From: Marthasterias glacialis
Lineage: Eukaryota; Echinodermata; Asteroidea; Forcipulatida; Asteriidae
Assembly (NCBI GenBank): GCA_911728455.2
Contig: OU452222.1
Coordinates: 5,151,108 to 5,215,107 of the forward strand
DNA length: 64,000 bases
Direction: 5' to 3'
A program made the position numbers and the translations under genes. This document shows, one piece after another, positions 1 through 22,300 of this stretch (position 1 is its first letter; every line of letters starts with the position of its first letter). The notes under the pieces were generated by a model. The model did no database searches, was not told the origin of the DNA, and saw only the letters and a list, made by a program, of their open reading frames with translations.

Positions 1-637
1 CAAGACTCTTTATTAATTTATGGCATTGGTTTAATAGAGGTAACCATTTTGCGTGAACAGTCAGGTTTTAAAGTAACTTCAACTGTTTTAAAGGATATTT
101 TCAGCCTCGTTGTTTGGCATCAGTGTCAGTGGACTGTGTCTTTGACATTCGAAAGGTTCTAGGCCTGTGCAGCTAGTCAATAAATTTAAGAGGTTTGTAA
201 CCCTAGGCCTAGATCTAATACTAGTTCTCCCTTCTCGTGCGCAATGAGCTGCTGCCACCTAAACACTTTGGTTGGTCTTTGAATGTGCTGTCATGTTGTA
301 TACATAAATATTATGCTTGCCGGTAGTGGTAAGGGTTCAATCAGAGCTACTGGGTCACATTAGGTCCGTTTGCACATGTTTACGCAACCGACAAACCAGT
401 CTTTGACAGAAAATGTAGTCTATAAGTAACCCAATGCACCGATAAGGAGAGTTGAAAATCCCGCAATGCGCGCATGCCATGTTTAAAAATGTCATTATTT
501 CTATGGTGTTGATAGCCCTTTTTTAAAACATTTTTTGCCCGTGCAGCGTTCTATTATGAATTGGCGGTTGTTTCAAAATGGCGGCGCCCAACAGGAATTA
601 TCAGAATACCGCCGTTCAGGGTAAATACTTTCGATTA

Positions 638-759
638 GACCCAGTAACTGGGGCGCTGTACTCCTTTTTTTGAGATTTTGACATTATCTGTCGTATCAGC
701 TTGTACGACAGATATGTCAAAATCTTAAAAAAGGAGTACAGCGCCCCAGTTACTGGGTC
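638..759. mobile_element. Palindromic MITE, TA-flanked
   Basis: A 122 bp near-perfect hairpin. The outer arms begin GACCCAGTAACTGGGG and end with the reverse complement. The inner arms contain TTTTGACAT and its complement around a short loop near 700. TA dinucleotides at 636-637 and 760-761 fit a Tc1/mariner-type TA target-site duplication. It has no coding capacity. Confidence 0.8.
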
Positions 760-765
760 TACCTA

Positions 766-851
766 GCCCCTTACATTGTCTGATTGTGCCAAGCAATACG
801 CTGGACTCCCTCAGCGGAGGGAGTCCAGCGTATTGGCACAATGTATGGGGC
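766..851. mobile_element. Second palindromic MITE, TA-flanked
   Basis: An 86 bp hairpin. The outer arms are GCCCCTTACATTGT and its near complement. The inner arms start CAATACGCTGGACTCC, with a loop near 816-820. TA is present at 764-765 and 852-853. It lies only a few bases from the preceding MITE, so the two insertions are back to back. Confidence 0.75.
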
Positions 852-1993
852 TATGAGTATGAGTAGCCTTGCCTAACTTTAGTTGAACGTTACCTAGCCA
901 AAAGGGTTTAAACCAAAAAACAAAACAAAAAGTTACCTGGCCGTCGACAGTAGTGTATTCACTGCCCTACGTCACTTCACTCTTGCTTTAATTTGGTGTA
1001 CTGTAAGGCTATTTAAGGCTGTAAGGCTGTGAAATTACACAAAATCGTTTTCCACAGATAATAAAATCAGTAGTCTGTTACCCCACTGCCAAAGCAAATG
1101 GCGTAGTCATAACACACAGATGCTCATGTTTCTTCAACACAGCTGGGTGGCGTGTTCAAATCGTCCTCTCTCACAACAGTTCACAATTCAAATTGTCGTT
1201 GCTTATATTTATAGCCGTTCAATTCGCAAAGAACATCAGTGGGCATCCTCTGTCTGAGTCAGGTAGTGGTAGTGACTCGAAACTTTGGAAATGGGACGTC
1301 ACTATGGCTGACACTCAGTCTGGATTAAAAACTGAATTAGTGGTGAAAACCACTGTTTTCTATGAAAAAGTCTTGTCTTGAGGTCCAGTCCTCAGCAGCG
1401 GACTCCAATTCTCCAACCAGTTGCCCTGATATAGCAGTCTGTAAATATCTGCTCGCAATATATAGCAATGGCGGCTCAACAAACTCTAGGAAATTTCACG
1501 CTGCCTTTCACAAATTCTCAAAACTCCTCTCTCTCTATCATGCCTGTCCAAGTCACAGCGAGACAGCTAGGAAAATGAAAAACCACACCCCAAAGTTTCC
1601 TACATCCCAACTAGCTGACTAGAAAATTCTTATGCAAATCAAACACCTTCTGGTCACTCATTCACAACTACACACTTGGCCAGAGCACAATAGCCTCAGG
1701 AATCCGGAGGGAATACTTACCTGTATTAAACTAAATAGGTCGAATACATTTACCCGTCCACAAAAGGAAATCAAGATACTGAATATTTACCTGTGGAAGT
1801 GCTGGAAGGATGAATATTTATGAGACAGAGCAAAGGTTTCAGCAATTTACATAATGCAAAGAGTGAGCATTCTGACAGGCACAATTTATTGGGCTACAAA
1901 ACCAAAGTAAAGTAGTAAAGGAGTCAGACTGGTCTATTTATATTTGTTGAACAGACATGATGACACTATTCAGCTCACCAGCTGGTTTTCTCC

Positions 1994-2320
1994 TTGTTTT
2001 CTTTAATTATTACTACTTACCTAGTAATTAGGAATAACCTTTTTTATGTTGGTGTCTTGATTCTCCACCCTTTTGCTTAATTGATGTTCAGAAATGCAAC
2101 TACAAAATAAAAAGAAAATGGCAAACCACACTTTAAATTTGTATTTGCACAGATTTTTTTCAACTTGCTAGTGCCATCATAGCAAGTTGAAAAAAAATGT
2201 ACAAATTTAAAGTGTGGCTTGCCGTTTTCTCTTTTTATTTTGCAATTACAAAGTTACTAGGTAGGTAGTAATAATTAAAGAAGAAAAACAGTTATTCCTA
2301 ATTACTAGGTAGGTAAGTAC
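1994..2320. repeat. Large imperfect foldback repeat
   Basis: About 330 bp that can fold on itself. Positions 2104-2143 pair with 2198-2241 (arms read TTTAAATTTGTA and TACAAATTTAAA). The outer arm near 1996-2038 (TACCTAGTAATTAGGAAT) pairs with two copies of its complement at about 2253-2319. An inner stem CAACTTGCTA/TAGCAAGTTG sits near 2161-2190. It is probably a non-autonomous foldback/MITE with a partly duplicated right arm. Confidence 0.65.
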
Positions 2321-2704
2321 TTCTAGTTCTTGTAGTAGTAGTTTGCAGTATTTTTTCAACTTGGAAACGGATGCCAAATTCGATTGCCAATTTTTCACTA
2401 TCAGTATCATCAGTCATTATGATTGATGATCAAAGACGGCATGTCTGGTTGAACACAAATACTTTCACAGGATTGTTATTTCATGTATATGTTGAGTCAC
2501 ACAAAGTGTAGATATACTGGTCTTTGACACTGGCTGCGTGCTTCATTTAAACAGTCTGCCCATTGTTCTGATAACTATTGTTAAAACTCATGTGTAATGG
2601 TTAGTTTACAATTTATTTATTCAGACTTTTTATGCAGAAACAAAAATTAAAGAACAATAAAACATTGAAATTTCCAATGGATTTTTTGTCTCCGATCAGT
2701 AAAT

Positions 2705-11179
<8,475 letters not shown>

Positions 11180-13391
11180 TTATTAGTCCCAACCCTCTTC
11201 AGGAAGTTGTCTGTTTGTGGAGGATTGAGGACATTTAGGCCCAAATAACAATTTGCTTTGCATAGGGCCAGGCATACCAATCTTATTAAAGTCCAAATAT
11301 GTTGGTGTGGAGTGACATGAGTAGAGGATTGAGGTCACCTGTGGGCAAGTCGGCCTAGGGAGGAAGGGGTAAGCCTCAGCCCCAGGGGCATCATGCCGTA
11401 TCAATCTTTCTCCTCACTGACCCATAGAAGGGAAACTGCTGATTGGCTCCTGGAAAGTACTGCTTTGTGCGCACGCTTGTTAAAAAAATTTGAGTGCTTG
11501 TAGTGTGCTTGTAGTGTGCTTCAGCGCGTACGTATACGCGTCAAATTACAATATTTTCGACATGATTGCACTTTTAAGTAAATCTTAATGGGTCACCCTA
11601 AAATACATACAGTTAAACATGGAGCAAGATTACAGTCTGTAAATCTTGTAAATCCACAACCAATGCATGTTGCATTGAACAGAGAGCTCCTTGGTTAAAC
11701 AAGTTTTGCTAAAAGCAACACAAAGAGAGGAAATTTTTAACCCTCTTACTCCTAGACCATTAAAAACCATTCAAAATTCCAATTCTCACGTTTCCCCATT
11801 TCCAATGTACACACATGGTGTTATAATTTGAACAGTGTTGATATTGAGCTGTACTGCTGTACTACCATTCAAAACCATTCATAGCATAGAGGGTCCATTG
11901 ATTCACCACAGCTGTGCTACCATTTGGAACGATCCTCACAAGGCTTTGTATCAGCTTACCTACCATTCAAACCCACTTAGGGAATCAACACTGTACACAG
12001 TTATCTCACCATTCAAAACCACAATAGTGAACTGTTTCAAATAGTGTATCAACTTATTCAAAAATGGCACCAAGAATAGGACGGTTAAAGGAAGAACATG
12101 GCCACCACATACACCATTCTAACATCCAAAGTAATGTCAGCCAAATATCAGATAATGATGTCCCTTTTTTATTTGCGCTGAAGAGATTTGGTTTTAAATC
12201 GAGACTCGGGCCTGATTGCTTCAATCTTAAAAGGGCAAGGGCACCAAGGCATTTTCTTCTTGATAAAGGGCAATTGTAAACTTCCATTGGAACATTTCAA
12301 GGGCACCAAGGCAATGACCAGGGGCAACGGAGGCAAATGCCTCTGTTGCCTCTGTGAAGTATCATGCCTGGAGACTTCATGATTATATGATTAACGACAC
12401 CTGGATTGGACAGTTGGAGAGTTATAGAATGAAATAAACATTTATTACAGATTCGTAAATATGTACATTTTATACAAAATATTTTCACAAGGAAAGTGAC
12501 TGCTTAATATTTGAAATTAAAAAGTCGCATCCCCTTAGGGTGATGCCTGTCCTGCCATTTCCCAGGTTACATCCATGTTGAGCTATATATTATACCTCTA
12601 TGGCTGTATCGTATACTTGGTGTGTGATCCCTGGCTACACGGCCGTTTCATGTTGAATGGCTTCTGAATGTCACCCCCGAACAAAAATATTGACAAAATA
12701 GGGAGACCGCCAACATTAGGGCTGAATAGCTCAGTTGGTAGAGTGCCGGTATGTTAATCCAGGGATCGCTGGTTCAAATCCCGCTCCAGTCAATCTTTCT
12801 TTGCTCGCTCCAAAAATTATAATGTTTTCACATAATACTTGCATTAAAAAAAAGCAGAATTCATGGGTTTGCATGATTCGATAGTTGTTAGAGACAAATG
12901 CTGCTGAAGGGGCGAGGCAAATTTCACTTTGCAAAAGGCACCTCCACTGGAAAATCTGAAAGTCTATATAGGAATAAAAATATAGTTTTCATACACATGG
13001 ATGCCCCCACACAACTTCAAAACAAAGAGCAAGTTGGCACTCTAATCAGTATGTGTAACTCTTTGGTTCAAGCTCACCATCACTTCACCACTATCTGAAA
13101 TCACCCAGATGCTTGTCATTAAGCAAGCAGTTATAATGTTCATTTCGGATATTTTGTGGTGTCGGTGCAAGAAGGTCGTAACTTGATTCTGCGACAAAGT
13201 CAGACTTCGTGCGAACATGCTCCGTGCACCAACGTCGTGACTCAGCGTCCATTGACTTTGTGTGTACATCCGGGTTATTTTAAGCACGATACAAACTTTT
13301 GACATTCTAGAACTCACATTTTTTTTATGGAAATGCTAATATAGGAGATACGACCTTGTTGCACCAACACGATGATTTGATTCGTTCTGGA
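11180..13391. other. Convergent 3' intergenic region (HAUS4 / CNBD1)
   Basis: The genes on both sides end here tail to tail. No exon was recognised. It should hold both 3' UTRs. It contains scattered ACCATTCAAAACCATTC-type repeats (11750-12020) and a tRNA-derived SINE at 12690-12800. A TTTATT near 12439 could be the polyadenylation signal of the minus-strand gene, but this is weak. Confidence 0.5.
12690..12800 (+). mobile_element. tRNA-derived SINE (TAGCTCAGTTGG type)
   Basis: An A box-like TAGCTCAGTTGGTAGAG and a B box GGTTCAAATCC are spaced as in a tRNA, preceded by CCGAACAAAAATATTGAC. The same preceding block and head occur at 46320-46440, which shows a repeat family rather than a functional tRNA. 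The acceptor stem pairs poorly. Confidence 0.65.
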
Positions 13392-16300
13392 TCATTTCGT
13401 TGACCACTTCCCATATCCAGGCCTGATTCCTTTGGCGTTGATGACATCGACGACGACGCCGTGCTTGAACTGGTTCCATTCACGCTTCAGCTCTTGGTCA
13501 ATGTACTCGTTGTGGATGTCATCCTGATGTTTTTGAAAAACACAAGAAATACGTAAATAAAAGAAGCTTTAGTATTTAAAGGTCGTATTATTGGTACTGT
13601 GGGTAGCATGATTTGTGAGTAGTGATTGTCCTTCCCATGGTCTCCCAAAGTCAATTGCACAGACCATGTCACCTTTGATACAAAAAGAGTAACCTTGTAC
13701 ATTCCAGGGTATTTCCCGGCAGGCAAAATTCTACACTGCTCATATGAGAAATGTTCCTTTCGTTTTATCATAGTAAGCACATAAAAACAAGAATCGTAAA
13801 CAAATAACAGTAGCAGTTGATTTCACAAAGCACTAAGATCAATCTTCAGATGAGTTAATTGCTGAGGAAAGTGTGAAAGTGGGATCGGTCTGTTGTAAAC
13901 CCTCACAAGGTGCTATATCAATGGGTCTCATAGTATAAACATCTTATATGCTTTGAGACGCATAGATAAAACGCTATGTAAAAACACTGATAATAAGGGA
14001 ATAAAAGAGTGGTGACCGAAGGCGAGGTCCTTTATCACACAGCCACGACCCTGCAAGGTCTTAAACGGCTGTGTAAGACTGAGTCACTACTCTTTTATTC
14101 CTATTCATAAATGCCCTTTTTGTTAAAAAGCGTAATAATGTAGACAAATCCGTGAAACTTTTCTGGGTTTTTTTTTTTTCTAAGTTATTTTTCTTGCGGC
14201 ATTATTTCGGGAAGGGTCAATGCTCATACGGTTGCGCGTACGCGCGCGCATTATTAGACTTTACATTGAGTACCGCTATGTATTGATTGCGCTACGCATA
14301 AATTAGCACCCGCATAAGCTAGTGCGCCAACACGCGGATGGCTATAATGAGCGCATAACGCGCCTTCACAGCTCCAGCTATGTCTTTATCATCCGTTTAA
14401 AACCGGTCTTAAACAGTCATGTGACCACCTTTCAACCAATAGGAATGCCCAAATTTTCCCAAACTGACTGGGGTATTTATGAATTATCATTCAAAAACTT
14501 ACCCTCGTCAGGTTACCATACAGTCTTTCGTTTGACTGTCTCAAGAGGGCTTTTGTTGTTTCGTCAAGTTCTGGGGAAAAAAATACATGTAAGGGACTTT
14601 TTTGTAAGAACATTAAACATGACAAAGTATGTATCCTATTTGGCGAACGTTTTTTCAGTCAGTTTTTTAATGTATCTGTAAAAATTAGACGATGGAATTT
14701 AATAGACTTTCTAAATTATTAATGGTGTGGCTTCCCTTTAATAAAAAACCATCCCTTGGAAATACTGGGGTTTTTGGGTTGTTTTTTTTTAATGTGGCTT
14801 CTGTATTTGTTTTAATAAAAATAATATTTTGATTTATTGAACGCCTAATGCTGATCGAGCCCTGAGGCACTTCAAAACGTTGTAAAAGAATATATAAATT
14901 AAATTGACTAGCATATCACAGAAGAAAAATAATACATGTACGTATACTTGTAATAAAACATTAAAACATTAAAAAAACATTAAAACCCTGGTGTCAGCGG
15001 GGAGGTTAAAAAATAATCCACATTTTACCAAATATGGTCATAATTTTTTTTCAATGGGCCAATAAGGCCAAGATTCCATGTAGTCCTCACCCCTGGTATA
15101 CCCCACAAGCCTGTAGACTCCCATTGGCCAGACCCTAACCACTGCGGAGTAAGGAGTGTTGAAAGACAGCAGCCACCTGTCTCAGTGCAGTAATTGATTG
15201 ACCCCTGTGCCAAGTATTCCCTTGGCACAGGGCGGTATGCACTTTGTGAAAACAACTTGCGCCCGCACACTGGTCGTAAATAACACAAGTCTAAGTCTTG
15301 ACTGGCACTCCAATTCACCCCACAGTGATTTATAATGGTTTTGGGCTTGCAGGGTGGGTTATTGACCTTAAAGACAGGGTGGACGAAATTTTAACCTGGA
15401 TCCAACGAAGTTGTTGATTAATGTGGTTGCTCCGAGGGTTAAGTTAAAATCAGCAGTGAGTTTTTAAAACACCTTTAATACAATAGACTTTATGCATCGA
15501 CGTCATAACGCTGCCATCTTAGAGGTAAAATGATGACGCAACAATGGAAAACCAATGTTTGTATGCGCGGCTCAGATGATGGCCCAATGAGCAACCTTCT
15601 TTTGACCTCTAGCTGAGGGCGCCCTACTCAAATGACATCATGTGCATAAGGTCTATACCATCAGTTAATACAAAAACGTGATCAGCCTGGACCACAACAG
15701 TAAGAAATATTGAAATCTCAAAGCAAGATATTTATAATTAATCAATGCAAGTTTCAGCAGAGTTAAAAACAAAATTGCAAAAGGTAAAGATCAAAGAAAT
15801 TGGCAATACAATTAAGCGAGGAGCAGAATTTTTGTGTGAGATTTTTTTTTTCAGTGCATCTTGATATGTTTGGTTGTTTATCGAGTTGGCAAGCGTGATG
15901 TAATTCCACTTGAAGCCACGCACACTTCACACAAACCGGCTCCACTGATTACCAGAAGCCCATAGGAATTGCATTGAGCTAGGAATTCTTTGATAATTTA
16001 TCAAGAAAAGTTTAATAATTTGACTTGGCTTTTACAAACGTTCTTCAAAGACTAGTGTCTTCTCAGAATTAAAAGTTTCTGTCATAAGAAATGCCTTTGA
16101 ACGATGAAATGGAAGATTTTGGTAAAATTACACACAAAACGTATGCCAACTTTGGAGCCGAAAGCTTTATGGTGCAGCATGTGAAATAGTGACTTAACAA
16201 CATACCAAATTTCTGATAGCGACTTGTAAAAAGACTAATTATAATAATGTTGGTATAGTACCTTGTAGTCTCTCTGGTGTGATGATACCCAGTTTGATGT

Positions 16301-19300
16301 CTGATGCAGTTACAATGGAACATGTGATAGCCTCTGCATCCAGCACACTAATCTCACCAAATGACTCCGCTTCCTTCAGTTGCCCCATCACCACTTGTTT
16401 CAGACGTTTTTCCTGGAAAGAAAACCAAAAAAAACACCTTAACTACCAATCTTCACTTTTTTTATTCAAAACCTGAGAAAAAAAAACTAGACAAGACAAT
16501 GGGAGACTTTTGAGGACGCTACATGGCAGCAGAATTAACAGGTATATCCATTATTCTCGGAAATGTACGCATGTTTAAACTACGTAAACAATGACAATTT
16601 ACCTGGTAAGTCTGCTGCCACCTATCATTCCAAAGTCTCCCACTGGTTGACAATACAACGCATCAGTGAAAGATAATCTCAATTTTTGTATTACTATTAT
16701 TAGCGCTATTTACTTGACCACATCAATACAGCATGAACAAGTCATGTCAAACAACAATAAATAAGAAAGGATGAAAACCAATGAAATACAAAAACTAGAT
16801 AAACATTAGAGAAAATGTAAATGAAAGAGGATGCCACAAATATCATACTTGTATTACGAGCATGTAAACATACTAAGACAATATAAAAAGATGATATCTG
16901 TGGGGTCAGTGGTCACAAAAGTAAAATTATATTAAAACATATTAAGCAAACGAAAGAAAGAAACAGGACTGAAAACAATGTAAAACTTAGAAACACTAAA
17001 CAGCGACAAAGAAATTTAAATTGACCCCTGCTTTACAGGGAAAACACACGCGAGATGACAAATGCAAATAAGCCCACATCATGTGAAGACTCGCCAATGG
17101 AAAGTGACATGCAGTGGCAAAAGTAAGGTAAAGTTTTAGAGGGGGGAGGCACATGGGGATGCACCGTTTATTGGGGGTGGGGGCACTTCTGGCCAATTAA
17201 AACCGTAGTTTGCATTTGCAATTTTCTTACACAAATACAATGTCTGTGTGTTAATGGAAAATAAATATTGAGTATCTCAAAAGAAGCAAATAAAATGTAA
17301 CAGTTTGTTCCGGTAGTTTTTAATGTCAAATGTCCATATTGCAAGGGAGCCTGGGGGAGGGGGGAGGGTGTGCAAATACATGCTGTAAGGTTTGTGCGTC
17401 AGACCATGGTTTTTGGGTAAGTTTATGCATTTCTGCACATGATTGCTGTGCTATTTTTGCACTAACACATCAAATTATGGCTGGTATAAACATGAAACTT
17501 CATGTACGGGACAACAACAAAAAACATATTGTAGATTATTTATTACCCGACTTCCAGTGGGCATTTCCACAAATGGATTTTGCTATTTTTGCACTAACAC
17601 AAAAAAACTACGGCTGGTATAAATGAGAAACTTCATCTTCAAAGTAACCATCTTGTCGATTCTTTTTTCTACCCGACTTCCATTTGGCATTTCCACACAT
17701 GATTGTGCTATATTCGTACAAACACGTAAAACTATGGCTGGTAAATATGTAGATTCTTTATTACCTGACTTCCATTGGGCATTTTCTGAAGGACATCTAC
17801 TTGTCTCAAGACGTGACAATCTCCGGACTTGATGAAAGCTATGAAGGGACACAGGTAGCCCTCGCTCACCAATACTGCAAGGAAGAAAATATCAATACAT
17901 CATTTGCTTAACTGTAACAAGGTCTTGTAGGTATACTAGATCATTGGTTTTTGGAAGAGTGAATTCATTCCCATCCTCTCGTTTGCAATAAACGCATCTG
18001 GTACCGATTTCACAACGGGCTACGATAGATTATAAAAGTGTGTATCATTTTTAATTGCTATCCTGTTGATAAGTCATTGCATCACACACGCCCATCTGCT
18101 GTACACCCAAAGTTTTTGTTACTTCTAGCTCCAAAGCTGGCATTCGTTTGCGTGTCATTTTACCCAAAATCACCCGTTTTATCGCTCAAAGGCATTTCTT
18201 ATGACAGAAACTTTGAACTCCGAGAAGACCAGGGGTGGATTTCACAAAACTAGTCCTAACTTAGAACTAGTCCTATAAGTTAGGACTAGTTACTTGTCTT
18301 AATTCGAGATAAGACTAGTCCTAGCGCTTTGTGAAATCCACCTCTGGAGTCTTTAAAGAACATGTGAAAGCCAAGTCCATCGATTAAACTTTTCTTACAT
18401 AAATCCTCATACAAAAGCTAGCTCAATGTAATTCCTATGGACTGCTTGAAATTGTTGGAACCAGTTTGAGTGAAGTGGGCGTGGCTAACAGTGAAATTAT
18501 GACACACTTATGAACAGGGAAAGTGTGATGTCACAATACAAATCACTATGGTGATGTTAACAACTCTTCTTAAGATGAATCTAACAGTGCTTTGTGAATT
18601 CAAGCCCCTGGTTGTCTGCATAACTAACCCCGTACATTGTTTACAAGTTAGTTTTGGAAAAGAATGTGTCCTGCACACCGTGAAAATGCTCAATTTGCCG
18701 TGAAAAAAAAAGAAGTGATTTCAACCAACCAGTGTTCTCTGGGAATTTTGTCCATCTGATGAGTTCAGCCAGTTTGTGTAGTGACTGCCTCGGCCACAGC
18801 TGATAGCGTTTACAGGCCTGAATTAGATTGATTTTCTCGGATATGTGTCGTTCTCTTATTTGCTGAGGAAGAGAAATAACAACAACAAAAATTAATTATA
18901 TTCATATGGATTTGATTCATTCATTCATCTTTTATTTAAAAACAAAAAATAAAACATGCATCCACAGGAGCCAAGAATAGTGGCAGAAATTTGACCATGT
19001 CCCAATCGTTCCAAAAAGGTCACAGTTACTGTTATAATGTGCTTAAAATAAAATATACTATTATAACATCCATAATATAAAAAACCAACATCAAAACGAG
19101 AAAGTAAAGTTCACCACGTTCAAGAAAAATTTCAATCTAAAAAGCAGACATAAAAGTCACAACAGGGAATTTCTGCTTTACAAAATAAATAAAACATCCA
19201 ATCAAACATTTTTGTAGACCTCAACGTTTGGTTTTAAGGTCGAACAAACTGATCTTGGTAGTAGTTGAAATTAAATTAAATAATTCACAATTCAAATTTA

Positions 19301-22300
19301 CAAGGGAGAATGAAAAATACTTAATATTAGGCAATGGTCTGATGAACAATGGCAAATGGACAGACTAATCATAACACAGGCTTTGCTACCTGTGTAGAGA
19401 AGATGATGAAGAAATGTCAGTTTTAGATGTGGGAGGAAAAACCCAAATAGGAGAAAACCTACGTAATTAGGTAGGGACTGAAAACCCAATCCACATGCAA
19501 GGCATCTGAACCGGGGTCCACGAGGTGAAAGGCAGGGAAAGAAACCACTGAGCCAACCTGAATGCCCTCTGAAAAACCTGAAACACTCACCTCTGTTATT
19601 CTCTTGTAATCGTTGCTTGAGATCTTCAAAAACTCACAAGGAACCGTTTTGGTAAGAACTGTCAACACTCTGCAAGACAAGGGACAAGAATGTAGATATA
19701 TGAATGGTATTACAGCAACCACGCAGAATCAAATTCTCGACATCCCAACTTGAGACCTAGTGGTCTGACCTGAAGAATGGAGGTAAGATGCAAGTCAACC
19801 AAGTGACTCCGGAAAGTACTGAGTATACAGTGCTTAACACACATCAGTGTACGGGTAAACATTACAAATAATATTCTTTATCCTCAATGCAAAATTAACA
19901 TCTATCACAAGTGAACATTACAAACAACTTTTTTTTAATGCAACTAACATCAACTTATTAACAATAGGATTCTAGTAAGGTTTGCCATTACACCATGTAC
20001 ATAAAATCTCTCTTCATGAGTTGTAGTAGTTCTGAAAAGAACCAATGGTGTAGCAACTTGATGTTTCAATCAGTATGCTCTGATTGTTTTCAGGAGAAAG
20101 TATACTGATTGAAACGTCGAGTTGTTAAAACTCAAAGAGAGATTTCATGTATATGATGATACCGCAAAACTTACTAGGGAATGTATCTCCACCATGCAAA
20201 GTTTCAACGCCTACTCATGTACATGGTGTTACCACAAACCTTACTAGATTGTATCTCCACCATTAGTGTCAAATCCTACTCATGTAAATGGTGTTACCGC
20301 CAACCTTACTAGATTGTTTTTCCACCATGCAAAGTTTCAAATCCCACTATTTTAGTTATTTTAACAATAAACCAATGCATAATTAAAACACTGATTAGTT
20401 AGAATCCTCCTGTAAGATATTCCACACTCAGAGCAGTTTCTCGGTTGAAACCAATATCATACTTATATCGACACTGTACAAGTAAATTAACCTCATCTTT
20501 TTTCCATGTATCTTTCAGTAAACTCACTTGCTATTAGGTTCTTTCCCTTCAAGTCTCTCCAGTGTTCCAAAGCAGTCACCAACTGTAAGCTACATTAGAC
20601 AAAAGAACAAACACACTTTAAAGGATGAGCACAGTATTAATGGTCTGACAAAAATAAATGTTCACAGATTTGCACGTAACTTACATGGTATAATGATAGT
20701 CATGGTGGAAAAGTTCCCTTGAAATGGTTTTGCCTAAAATGCTATAGTTTTTGAGAAATGAGTAGAACAATAAGATTTGATCTCGCGAGTCCAAAACTCG
20801 ATTCTTAAAAAACAGTGAAAACATATAATGGGTTTTTTCACTATTTTCTTGGACTCCGATAACCGGTTGAGCTCTAAAAAAAAATTATAACAATTACCAA
20901 CTTCATACTTTGTCTTTAAAGCAAAAGTAGTCCTGGTGTTGCCCACCTGGATAGTAAAGTCCCTCTCTAGCCCCTTGCCAAGATCTCAAGGCCACCAAAG
21001 ATCAGCTCTTGATAGATCAACTGAGATGGTCTAGTGAAATTTACAGTATGGGTTTATTGGGGAACCAGGCTGTACAACTTCAACACAGATGATCAGCGTG
21101 ACAGAGGCTGCCCGTGCGGATTTATTCATTTATTTATTGCAAAAATTGTTTAATGGCCTCACGTTTCGACCCTAGCAGAGTCTTTCTCATTTAGCACTTG
21201 TTCAGCCGTTGAGAAAGACACTGCAAGGGTCGAAACGTGAGGCCGTTAACAATTGATGGCATTTATACAACAGGTCCTTGTGGTTGGTAAGCAGTTTGCA
21301 ACAGCTAATTTTTCTTCTTCTATTTTTTTATTGATTTTCAAGGATTGATGACTGATTGATGGACAGATGGATGGATTTTTCTGATTGATGAATACAAACC
21401 TCAGGAACGTCTTTATCCGTGTGAACTGTAGTCGTCAGGATGGGGGTTGGGGAACGGAATTCCCCAGGGTCTTCTCTGGTCCTTAGCCATGGCTCCGTCT
21501 GTGGTACGACTGCACCCCGTAGTATGATGTGAAACCCATTATTACCAAACACTGTGGTGTGGTAGATAATGAAAAAAGTTAAACTGGTCATAAATCAAAA
21601 ACACATTTCAGCTCTCCCAATTCACTTGACGTCATCATCACAATAATCTTTGTTGCGCCATTTTGGAAGTCAAATGTCCCTGTGTGTTATCTAGTGTGGA
21701 GCGCGTCTATGTATACCTATAGGCCTTGTGCAGTGGCGTAACTAGCTGTAATTACGCCCGCCATTTTGGACAGTAAGCACCGCGATCGCCTGTGCCACAT
21801 CGTGCGGTATATCATAGCCTGGTGCATATGTAGCTGGCGTTATTGCTCAAATATAATTCAAAGGAGAACTTCTACGTCGAATCATAACAGATCAAAGTAG
21901 GCCCTTTACTGAGTGAAATTAGAGAGTTTTGTCACGGATCGATATTTGTCGAAATTAGTAATGTTGTGGTGAAAATGTATGCGTGCATATATTATGCGTG
22001 CCGTCCAAAATGGCTGATAAACGTTTGTAATTGTCAATGAAGTGACATCACGTGCACGATCTCTATAGACCTTTCTATTCTTGAAAACAACCCACATTCG
22101 TTGGCATGGACGGCCAAATGTAGCAAAACATTCAAGTCTTGTTGACAGACGTTGTGATAAAATTCAACATTTTTTTAAAACATTCTATTTGAAGAAAATG
22201 TGCGGCCAGTCTTAAAGCACCAGCGAACATCTCATCAATTTGTTCACTGTATGTTGCTAACGTTCGCCAATGTTGGTGGTGCACAACTCATTTCACTATA

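Larger units (their letters stand above)
1..2704. other. Intergenic/5' flank upstream of HAUS4
   Basis: No exon could be supported here on either strand. The short open frames lack splice context and recognisable domains. The stretch holds two adjacent palindromic MITEs (638-851) and a large imperfect foldback (1994-2320). The 5' UTR and promoter of HAUS4 probably lie in its last part, but no clear core promoter motif decides where. The sequence around 2430-2530 resembles part of 63700-63790, so it belongs to an interspersed repeat. Confidence 0.6.

Noticed and set aside
12721..12793. Possible functional tRNA gene
   Set aside because: A and B boxes are present but the acceptor stem pairs poorly, and the same flank and head recur at 46320-46440, so it is a SINE head.
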